Shown here: positions 51,401 to 61,470 of the stretch, piece by piece
Numbering within the stretch: the first letter of the stretch is position 1
Layout of the letters: each line of letters starts with the position of its first letter
Source of the DNA: Prinia subflava
Lineage: Eukaryota; Chordata; Aves; Passeriformes; Cisticolidae
DNA: 64,000 bases
Direction of reading: 5' to 3'
Assembly (NCBI RefSeq): GCF_021018805.1
Contig: NC_086251.1
Location: forward strand, 38,014,767-38,078,766
Translations under genes and position numbers: made by a program
Notes under the pieces: generated by a model
What the model was told of the DNA's origin: nothing
Database searches by the model: none
Seen by the model: only the letters and a program-made list of their open reading frames with translations

Positions 51401-52727
51401 GTCTTAAATATCAATAGCACAACACTAGCATTTTGAAAAACTATTTATATTACACAGCAAAAAAGCTATTTGTAACTTCCACATAAAACAACTCCAGAAT
51501 GGACATTTCCTCCAGTTAAGTCTTTGTTTGTGTTAATCATGACAAAAGCAGTCCCTTTTGCTCTAGGTTGCAGGCTGTAGGTCTCCACATGAAGTGGTTT
51601 ACATCCAGTGGTTTCAGCACATAAACACAATATTATCACATTCATTTCACATTCATCTGTGAAATGAAGATGCAGCTCCGTGGAACTTCTGTATTTATAA
51701 ATTAAGATTGTAAATGAAGAAACTTTCCTGGAAGACATCAAGACCCTGGAGTGTTCCTTTTCTAAGCATGGTTTGGTATCATACAAGTCAAAGCTGGAAT
51801 GTTAATGGGGTGCATATAAAGCTTAAGACAAGCTGATACAATGAAGTCTGATTTGACAGCTACCATCCTAACACTGACAACATATTGTACTCTGCCATCA
51901 GGTTTCTCCCTCTAGCAATCTGTATTTCTACTAAACACATAAGCAAATTTCTTCATATAAAGAGGGAATTAAGATGTAGCTTCACCTGTACAAAATACTA
52001 AAAGATTAAAGCTGGCAGAAGAAAAAAGCTAGGGTAAGAGGCTTTACCTGTCTGTTTAACAGTTTTGCAGCTCCTGTCCTTGTGTCCTCCCAGGGCAAGC
52101 TATGGTCAGAAATAGAAAATTACATACCACAAAGAATGCCTTATCAGAAATCCAAGCTATGCTGAAAGTAGCAAAAGTCAAAACCACAGCAAGAGCCTTT
52201 CTTATGAGATGTCACATCTTAAACACCTTGAGCAGTCCAGATAAGGTTTACCAAAGCCTCTGGATATGACTTTCCGAGCCTCTCTGACTGTCCACTCTCA
52301 AATGCGTGGATTACACTAGCTTGTTCAGCAGTCATTTTCCATCCTTTCTGCTGGGAGCTGACAGTTACGTGGACATTCAGCTTTCACAAATGCAATCCTC
52401 AGCTTCCACAAACGCAATCCTCAGCTTCCCAGGAGCAGCCAAGCCTTCTAAGTATGGCACCCAGGCCAGCCTCACCTTGCTATGTGCCTAAGGAGGCTGG
52501 GGAGGGCTGCAGCAGGAGGCTGGATGGGAGCAAAAGAAGGGCAGCAAGAGCACTAGGGAGCAGACAGACAGACACAGGAGTCCTGTTAGCCCAGACACTG
52601 CTGAGCTGCTGGCAAAGCTACCTTGCTACCCTCCCATTCTTGTGGCACTGCCAACCACCTGAGTATGACAAGGGCCAACCCAGACCTTCTCTTACATCAG
52701 AAGAAAGGCTTGATGGTAGAGACTATT
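48420..52727. other. Non-coding single-copy-looking DNA
   Basis: No gene or transposon is recognised. A 22-bp two-copy duplication is at 52385-52428. Short overlapping frames have no domain. Confidence 0.5.
52385..52428. repeat. 22-bp tandem duplication with one mismatch
   Basis: Two adjacent 22-bp units, 52385-52406 and 52407-52428, begin CACAAATGCAATCC and CACAAACGCAATCC. They differ at one site, T against C in a CpG. This fits a fairly recent duplication followed by CpG decay in one copy. Confidence 0.92.
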
Positions 52728-52810
52728 TGTTGCAGCAGCCCTCTTATTCGAGGGTAAAAATGAGCCAAGACACAGACTTCTTATTAAACACAGCATAAAA
52801 AGGGTCCTGG

Positions 52811-52816
52811 TTTATT
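52811..52816 (-). terminator. LTR polyadenylation signal AATAAA
   Basis: TTTATT on the plus strand is AATAAA on the minus strand. It lies about 290 bp downstream of the TATA-like sequence and about 80 bp before the U5 end. Confidence 0.65.
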
Positions 52817-53097
52817 CCTCTTCAGTTTAGTCAACTACAACTCTTCACTGACTCTAGCTGCAGCAAGCTCCTACTGGAGGTTTCCCTTGCAGTCCCTGAC
52901 TGCTGGTTATTTCCTGCTGAACTCTGGCTGCAGGTATTAGTTTTTACCTAGCTAGACCATAACTGCAGGTTCCACTAAGAGACTCCAAGTGCAGACCCAC
53001 ACTGACCTCACAGCCGTGAGTCTCTCTCCCCAGGATCCTGTTTCATGAGTCTCTCCTTCATGGTCCTCCTCCATGATGATCCTCCTGTTACCACCTA

Positions 53098-53110
53098 ACC
53101 TCTTTTATCT
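53098..53110 (-). promoter_or_regulatory. LTR TATA-like element
   Basis: The minus strand reads GAGATAAAAGAGG in the expected U3 position of the LTR at 52728-53225. Activity is not shown. Confidence 0.4.
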
Positions 53111-54349
53111 CACTCATCCTTATTGGCTATAGCTGTTACTCATCAGGGGTGATTCTGTATTGGTTAATTAACACAGCTTTTACTTATCAGGGGTGAGATC
53201 ACCTATATTCCCTTCTCCTACAACAATTTAAGATGCATCAGGATAAAAATATTGCAAACTGACAAGCTCTTCAGCCCTCACTGTCTCTTTTCCATGAGTA
53301 GCTCCAGTATTTGCATGTCTTCTCTTAGCCTCTCCTGCAGAAATGTCCCAGCAATCACAGAAAAGAAATACAAACTATACACACTGGTCATTAGTATCCA
53401 GACCACATTTTGGATTTAAAAATTCCTTCCTAAAACATGCACATCTATGTCACTAATACCAACAGCAATTTTCAAACTTGAAGTGTTGAGAAAGACTGCA
53501 CAAGTTCACCAGAGGAAGAGATGAGAGGTGCAGTGAATAGAATTTTGGTGCTGTTTATTGTCCTAATTACAGTGAATAATACTTTGGCAGAAATACCAGA
53601 GTCTTGATTGTTCCAGGAACTTCCAACAATCAGCAGACCATTACCTCACTTATTTACACTAGAGACCTGATCTTCCAGTCACATGAAGCACATAGCATGG
53701 GCTGTAAACACATGAACAGTTTAACTGACTTGTTTGGCTCAATTGAGGTGCTGAGGAATGAACCTGAGAGTGAAGCACAGGTTCTCCTGCTAAAGGCTTT
53801 CTCAGTGTTCTGCATACAGAAATCACTCCAGCCTCCATTTCTTTTCCCCTGTAAAACACCTCTGATATACTCCCTGATGTCCTGCCACCCACCCACCACA
53901 CTGGCATGATTTAATCTGAAAATTCAGTTCATTGAGGGCTTGCTTGCACAAGAGCCTAGCGGCGTTAAAAGGCACAAGTGAGTACCCCAGTCACTTAGGA
54001 GTGGCTAGAGAAGATTGAAAGGTTAGGCTTTGTTTGCAGTAATTACAAAAGTGGCAGAAGACTCAAAGTTCAAACCCCCGCTTTCCCTTGCACTGAGAAC
54101 ATACATCCAAAATGCAAGACTTGCGAAAAGATAGATAATTTTAAAATTCCAGGTCTCCCCAGATAAACTTCCTTTGATTCATGGGTCATCTAGAGCAACG
54201 AAAGCTAACAAGGAATAAACCTAGAACTGGAAATCAAATAATCCTATTTAATTTTATGTTGTTGACACAACTTGTTACATGTGTTTCCTACCAGAATAAA
54301 TGAAATCATAGTCATCTGATTTCCAAATTACCATATCTATTGTTTCAGA

Positions 54350-54560
54350 AATACAGGGTGTAAATAATTGCAGTGCAATCGCCTGTGTCTGGACCTCTCT
54401 CATCCGGAACCCTTATCAGGATTAGCATAAATTACGGTGCCATCTAATAATGAAATCACTGAACACTGATTGTGCCAGCTATTTAAACCTGCAATTATTA
54501 CTCATTAGAAACGTGTTTCACATTATTTGCCCCTTGCAGGCCCAGAGGTTTTGTCTAAAG
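54350..54560. promoter_or_regulatory. Candidate conserved non-coding (enhancer-like) block
   Basis: Compact cluster of factor-like words: TAAATAATTG at 54361-54370, an ETS-type CCGGAA at 54404-54409, TTATC at 54413-54417, an OTX/PITX-type GGATTA at 54419-54424 and GCATAAATTA at 54425-54434. CAATTATTA and CATTAG follow near 54490-54508. CpGs are retained although the segment is otherwise AT-rich. This is inference from texture only. Confidence 0.28.
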
Positions 54561-57500
54561 GCTTCTGCAAAGAATTCTACAGAGAAGACTGTGGAAAATT
54601 TGAAACAATGAAACAATAGGCACAATTTTCAGCTGCAAAGACTGTCAAAAGAAACATGTTGTGGGCACCATTCATCCAACCCGAAAGACATTTTTATCTT
54701 TTACTGCAAAGGGAAGTTGCAACAGGCAAGAAAGGAACACTCAGGCATCATTCAGATAATTCTGAAGAGTATGTGGTTTTCTGCCTAAGTGGACAGTGAT
54801 TAGCTCACAATGTTTGTTATCATAGGACACAATTAGCATAACAGACTCTAATGAAATAAGCTCCTGACCTAGCCAGAGGTAAGGTTTTTGGCAGCTCTTG
54901 TCATGGCTAGGTAGGGATAGACAGCTACCTGAGACACCACACCAAAGGCAGTTTAGGACAGATGCCAGAACTAAAGCAAAAATGACTGTAACCCTTGCAT
55001 GCTCCTCTGTAAAGTATGTGCAGAAGACAGCTGATTAAGACTTGGCAATTGCCCTTCTGGATCAAGCTGCTTACAAGATGAAATGTCTAAGAGACTCAAA
55101 TAAGTGCTCTTCACTTCTAATAGATATTTTAAATCCATTTTCCTTGGCAAAGTGAAACCAATTTACTTTCTGCCATCTTCCCACTGCACATGCAAAAACT
55201 TTGTACAGAGGATAAAGTAATAGCTTTTGACAGTTTCAGAAGCAAAAAGGTACAAAAGCAAGAGAGGACAGACAAGTATTTATCATTTTGAAAGAAACAC
55301 CTGAGTGCAAAGATCTCAGCTGACAGCGAGCCTATTCATCTTCCCTGGTTACTCCTTCCAACAGCTGATTCAAGCCACAGTTTATAGTTCCATTCCTGGG
55401 TTCAGCAGACACACAAACAACTCAGCTGCCAAGGTATACATCCCCTGCAGACAGCAGACCCTCACAGCAACTGGAGGCACACCTACGAAGGCTTGAGCAC
55501 TCTTGAAAGTTTAGCTTGTTTTAATGCTTCACAAAATTGGAGGAGCCCATCTCCACTTCAGCCAGGATGCAGAAAGCTGAGAGTCTGGCCATTCTCTGAA
55601 CAGAAGGCCCTTATTTTATTTACCACAGGCTCTGCAACAGGGGGAGTCTCCAGCCTTCTAATCATTGGCTGATTCTGCCCAGCTTCCAGCCACTTGCATC
55701 AACATATTGACACAATGCAAGGTCAGTGAACCTAATCATTGAATGGGGCATTTAATTAATTGTTTCTGTATTCTTAAATTTCCTACCGTCACCTGGAAGC
55801 TATTACAAGCCTTACCAGAGGTTGTAATTTGATCTATGCAGAATATAGGAGAAACTGTATCTTTCCTTACATGATGTGAGTGCAGCTGTTCTTTTTAGTA
55901 TTCAACAACTAGCAGCTTCAAAAATAAAATGCTTTCTTGAATGTGTGGGACACAATATATTCAAAAAGTAAGCCACAACTTCTCTTTTGAACAGATGTTC
56001 TTTTGCAAATAGGTGTTTGCAAATAAAATTAAATATTCCAGGCAAAGACAATCTAAGCTTTTTGTACCAATATGATGTTACCTGCAGGTATTTGCCCTCA
56101 GATAAAACTTTGCATTACCTGAATATTGCCTTACTTATGCCTGTAGTCTGTGATGTTACTACTGCAAATATTTGAAATTCAGTGTCTGATGGAAATAATA
56201 AGCTGACTTGGCTTAAAAAAATCATTGGGCAGTTCTGTTGTACCACTCTTAGCTCTAGTTGTCTCCATCAGTGAATATCCTTATATCCTTATGGAACTGT
56301 TAGTTAACAATCCCTCCTCCAAAAAAAAAAAAAGAGCCATTCTTGGCTGTTCTGATATGTATCTGTGAATGATGTAGAGCCCAAGTGTATTTTCTTCTTT
56401 ATTACCAAATAGCTGTCTCCGGTAATTTGCTGGGCACTAAGCCAGAGTCTGTTATTTGGTCTTTCTCTCCAACTTTTTGGCTTTGTCAGGAAAATAAGCC
56501 CCTTTCTCTTTCCTAGTGTATATTTCCAAAAACAAGACTTTTGCAGGTTTACTGTTTATGTTTCTGGAGAGAAAAAACTCTAGGAGATTGTTTATTAAAA
56601 ATAAAATAAGCACTTTGATAATTTGCCGGCGTCAGACAAATTCAACCTAGACTGTGTGGACAACACTGGTTTCTATTTTACAGGATGAAGGATCTATCAA
56701 TGGGGGACAAAAATACCCATCTTACACAGGATTGATAAGCTTCACTAAAACTGTTGAAACCTTTAAATTATTTGTAGTTTATAAAATAAATCGGTATTCT
56801 TTAACATCAAACAGGATAAACTGCAATTCCATTCAAATTATTGTTCTGCTTTTCCTTTTTGACAGTAGAAACCAGGAATTTTCTTTCCATTTGACTCTAA
56901 TATTACATTTGGTGCATTTATTCTGTTTTCTTCAAATAGAAGTGGTGATGTGTGGTGACAAGAAAACAGACCTCATATTACCATGTATTTATACCCTATA
57001 GAAGGAATGATGGTGCATTAATAGCTTTATTAAAGAAGACTGCTGTCCTTTAGGCACATAAAAGGACAAGGCATCAACCAGCTTCACAATCATCAACCCA
57101 CTGCCTATTTGTTTAGCCAGTTTATCATACTGAAAACTAATCAAAGTTGAGAGATTGGGATAGAGGAGAGTTTAAAATAGCAGCAGTTAGCAAATACATC
57201 ATTGGAGAGCTGAGAGATTTGCACATCTTGGACAAGATACCACGGCTCTGAAGTGGTTTCACCATTTTAATTTGGATTAATAGCCTTGGTCATATTTCAT
57301 TGTAAGGTTGTGTTAAAGCTCTGATTAAGAATTATCTTAGCATACCTCTGACCAAGGGAGAAAAAGGAGCACTGCTGTTGCTGTTGGTACAAGAGCAACA
57401 ATCAGTCATTCAAAGGAATTGTGTTAATGGTACAAAACATGTGCTTTGCACTATTTTGTGTATTTTATACCTGCTTTCACCTCCTACCATCTCATACAAG

Positions 57501-58236
57501 ATAATTACTAAAGAAAGCATTAAATCAAAATTAGGTAAGAAATTCCCGATTTCGTAGTCATCTCATTAGAGATAAAAGTATGGCTACCAGGAAACGCTAC
57601 TCTATTATAAATATGAAGGGAAAACCAGTAAGTCCTAAAACACCTGAGATACCAGACCTTAAATGAAGCACTTCTCAATGGCCTGAAATAGCAGCAAGAG
57701 CCTCAGAGGGGGTAGCATAGGGAGTCAAGTGCCTCTGTGTAGTCAGCAGTATACACTGAACATCCTTTAGCATAGGTAAGATAAAAATGCTATTATCACA
57801 TTTAATAAGTGTTAGTATATAGGGTTTGTTGAGAGATGTAAAAATATTTTCCCATTACTATGTGCAGGTGTTCACATGCAGGTATATTTAAATATGATAT
57901 ATTGCACTGGTGTAAAGAAAACTGGGAATTGAAATCTCAGTGTGGCTATGTCTCCATAAAAGCCTGCCTAATGGCTCCAGGTCAGCAAGCCCTCAGCAAT
58001 AGATGGCCTAGCTCCAAGCTGTAAGCAAAGCAATATGGTTCTAGCCTAAAAAAAAAACACAAAAAAATTACACCATGAAAATTGGCTTTATAAATAAAGG
58101 AGATAATAACATGGATGCTTAGAAGTCATTTCTCTCCACATAAGAGGGTAGATCATTCTGGTATTTCTACATGTAAATTCTAAGTCTTAACCTCTCTGGG
58201 AGAGATAAATGTGATATCAGACTCTAGAGCATTACA

Positions 58237-58276
58237 TATTCTCTCTGTCTCTGTCCCTTTCTCTCTGTATATATTA
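58237..58276. repeat. TC-rich simple sequence
   Basis: Imperfect TCTC and TCTG units form a pyrimidine run that ends in TATATATT. It is a worn microsatellite. Confidence 0.6.
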
Positions 58277-60349
58277 ATTTTATAGATCTTTTTATTGTCT
58301 CAACTATACTGGTTGCGTGAGAAGCAGAACAATAGGCCAAGTACTTCCATTTCACACATGCCACCTCCATAATTCAACAAAGAATAGTAAAGAAGATCTA
58401 TAAACTTGTTATAAATCAGTGCCCTAAACTAAATTAACCATTGAAATAGATTACCATAAAAATAATGTCATAAAAATATTCTTCACCTTTCTAGTCCATG
58501 CATGTGTGTGTGTGCTTGTGTGTGGCCACACTGGGGCTGCTATCCCAGCACCAAGGCCAGTGGTCCTGCTAACCATGTGCCAAGATGCCTTCCACAGCCT
58601 TGGAGGAGATAGCAGGCAGGCCTGTGAGGATGAGCTTTAATACCTGTGTCTAGAAAAGCAACTCATAAGTAGATCCCCTAACTACATAACTCACCTTTGG
58701 TAGTACTGAGTCAGCCCTGCTTTCTTATTAGCACTGAAGCTCTTGTCTTTTTGGCTCTATTTCTGAGGCACTTTGGGAAAAAACATAAAACCAATCAAGC
58801 TGCAGGCTAAAGGATATGACAATTTATGCAATACAGCCTTTTCCAAGTCTGGGTCCTGCTCTGCTGTCCCTACACACCCACTCCCCCAGTATCTGACCTT
58901 CACATACACTAAGGTCCATGAGAAAGGCGTGTGCAAATACCTGGAGAGTATACAGAGATGATTGTAGGAAGTTCATTTCTGGACTGATATGGCAATGGTT
59001 CAAGAGCTGGTAGCTCTTCTGATCAGCTGATAATCACTCTATAAAAAGACATTAGAACAGCAGAGCCCAAGGTGGTGCTTTCCTTACCCACCTCCAGCAG
59101 TGTTTTCTCCTGAGCTCACATATTGCTATCATTTAGTTCACAGTCATCATGGGAGAGCACACCTGTATTATGTAGTTGTTGTCTAAAGTTAGCCATCAAA
59201 AAATGGCTTTTTGAAATCTGGAAGTGCCACACTTCCAGCCACAACAACAACAATGCCTGAGAACCAGTGGCACCAAGGCAAGAGTGACTCAGCCCCAATA
59301 CTGACCTCCCTCTGCAGCCTGCCATTCCTGATAGACTTTCTCAACCTGGACCTTGACATGATGATTCTCAACAAAAGTGAAATCTTCCAGAAAGGCAATT
59401 CAGCTGCTTGAAATGGTAGAATTGTGCAGCAGCAGCCAGGGTCTCATCAGCACCGAGAGGCATTCCCTTTGGTAAAAAATGAGAATGGAGCACAAAGAAC
59501 AACTATGCCCAGACAATAAAATGGGTTAAAACCCAAGAAAACTGCTCACTTTCCTCCTAGTGAGATGGAGAAGAGAATGTGGAGAGCAACAACCACCTCA
59601 TGAATAGGAAAGAGAAAGCCTGGGGAAACATGTAAGGTCTGAACTGAAGGAGAGGGAGCGGTGATGTGTGACAGAACAGAAAATAGCTGTTTAGGAGGTA
59701 TCAGTCATTGTCTCAGCCCACTTTAAAGGGCTGGTCAACACTCTAGGAAGAGCCTGTGAGGTATTTCCTAACTGGGGATTTTAGAACTGGACAAAAATCA
59801 TGGATCACACAGAGGAAATGGGTTTATTTCTTTCTGCTCACTGGGTTCACATGTATAGAGCCTGAGTTTTCTACAACCAAATGCTGGTGCTACTGCATTT
59901 GGTGGGTTCAAGTCTTTATCTGGTTCTGATATAAGACATACTGTTGCTGTAAAGAGTCAAGAAGATAACTGTCAACTAAAGTTTCCTTCATTTGAAATGA
60001 GCTCTATCTTCATCTCAAAGGGGCAAAGAACAGTCTGTCATTATTGGGTCTAGAGCTGAGAGAGTAGGTGCTGAACTAGGATGGAAGTAAATTAAAGCAG
60101 CCATACAGAGCTGTAACATGAATTTTCTAGTGTAACTGGCACAGAAGTTAATCCAACTGTGCAGCAATTCCCTTTTTCATACACTGTGGGAAGCAATGGG
60201 GTTCAAAGCATCATTGCCCCTGAAGAGGAAGGACTATACATTTTGGATTTAAATGCCATGGTCTGACAGGTAAGATAAACTCATCCTTCAAGATAGAACA
60301 GTCATCGTGTTATTCCAAATAATCATTGTTAGAAATCCACTGAACTGCT

Positions 60350-60610
60350 GGGCCAGTTAATAACGACATCACATTTTATTTATATGGTTCCCATCTGCTA
60401 AAGCCTTCTAGGCAGCTCACAATGGGTTTGATTTTTGGCCAGAATTTAGCATAGCTTCTGTTTATATGGATGCAAATAACAGCAGTTGGATGGTTGTGTG
60501 CATAAACAGGTCTGACTACTAATCTTTGTGGCCACAATGCATGGTTTTATTCTTTCACGCAACAACAAAATGTCCATCTGACAAATCCCTCTGACAAAGA
60601 ATACAAATTG
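60350..60610. promoter_or_regulatory. Candidate conserved non-coding block with octamer site
   Basis: Contains a perfect octamer ATGCAAAT at 60470-60477, CATAAACAGG near 60501, TGTGGCCACAATG near 60528 and TTTTATTC near 60546. These are POU, forkhead, RUNX/SOX and CDX-like words. The texture is low in repeats and unlike the flanks. Conservation has not been tested. Confidence 0.25.
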
Positions 60611-61189
60611 TGAAAAAGAGCTAAGTTTTTCTGAGTTTGAATGGTTTCAAAGAATCCAGCACTGGCCTTGGCAGCCCCATGAACGGGCCATCACCATGAA
60701 AGGGGCATCACTACTATGCCCAATGCTTAGCGAGAATCCCAGACTTCACACTCCCCAGGATGGGGCACAGCCCTGCAAAGAAGAAAGAACTAGATGTTCA
60801 TTTCTTCCTCCCATCACCTCCTCTCTCACTCACCATATTATCTTCCCCATTGTCAGCCAGCCCTAACTCCCTTTCTCATCCAACTCTGGAGGGTTCTCTC
60901 TGCCAATGTCCCTCCCCTCTTCCTTGCCTTCTTTCTGAGCCTTGTTTTGGCTGTTTTCATGCTCTTCACAGCCTGTTTTTTAACTCGGGGTACTCACTTC
61001 TCCAACTGCTCCTTCCTACACCCCCCAGTGCTGCCACTGCCGTGTGCACTGATCTCCACACCCTTGCTTGGCACAGCCTCCCACGTGTCCTTCACCTATG
61101 CATCTCAGCAGCAGATGACTGGCTTCTCTCTTGGGTGCCTGAGTAGGACAGATTTCATCTTTTTGCCTCTCATGCTGAAAAAGATGGAA

Positions 61190-61470
61190 ATATGAACACC
61201 CTGTCGAGTTCAGCGCTTGCTGTCTGGAGTGCTTCTATCAACTTGATGGCAGTGAGCGCAGTGCCTGGCAGTGCTCACCGAGCCGGGCCTTTGGATAATG
61301 GGGATATTTATAGGATATGCATTGCTTGTGTACCGATGGCTGCCAAAGTAGTAAACAAACAAATGCTCTCCATAAAACAATGAGAAAGTAGGATCATAAT
61401 CTTTGATCGATGAATGAAGATGACAGGTTTAAAAAGGCTTCCTCGCTCTTTTATGCAGATTGCTTTTCCA
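61190..61470. promoter_or_regulatory. Candidate conserved enhancer-like block
   Basis: The segment has retained CpGs and a dense motif mix: TGAGCGCAG near 61253, GGATATTTATAGG near 61302, overlapping forkhead-type GTAAACAAACAAA at 61351-61363, SOX-type ACAATGAG near 61377, TCF/LEF-type CTTTGATC at 61401-61408 and TTTTATGCAGA near 61449. The local open frame at 61192-61383 does not resemble a known protein. Of the blocks in the window, this one looks most like a developmental enhancer, but only by pattern. Confidence 0.3.

Larger units (their letters stand above)
52728..53225 (-). mobile_element. Solo LTR of an endogenous retrovirus (intact termini)
   Basis: The 498-bp element opens TGTTGCAGCAGCCC and closes CTCCTACAACA on the plus strand. 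On the minus strand it therefore runs from TGTTGTAG to CTGCAACA, an 8-bp terminal inverted repeat with one mismatch. The minus strand then carries two similar segments containing CACCCCTGATRAGTAA, a TATA-like GAGATAAAAGAGG near 53098-53110 and AATAAA at 52811-52816. A short U5 follows, containing CTCATTTTTACCC. The order and sizes fit a compact LTR. The flanks (CTATT on the left, ATTTA on the right) give no clear target-site duplication. No internal retroviral sequence adjoins it. The family is not determined. Confidence 0.85.
53226..60349. other. Non-coding single-copy-looking DNA
   Basis: No gene or transposon is recognised. It contains a candidate regulatory block at 54350-54560, an A13 run at 56321-56333, a TCTC-rich run at 58237-58276 and short TG repeats near 58503-58523. 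A frame at 56654-57001 begins near an acceptor-like site but has no recognisable product. Confidence 0.5.

Noticed and set aside
56654..57001. 115-codon frame near a TCTATTTTACAG acceptor-like site
   Set aside because: It has no good donor and no recognisable product, and the later part is low-complexity and hydrophobic by composition.
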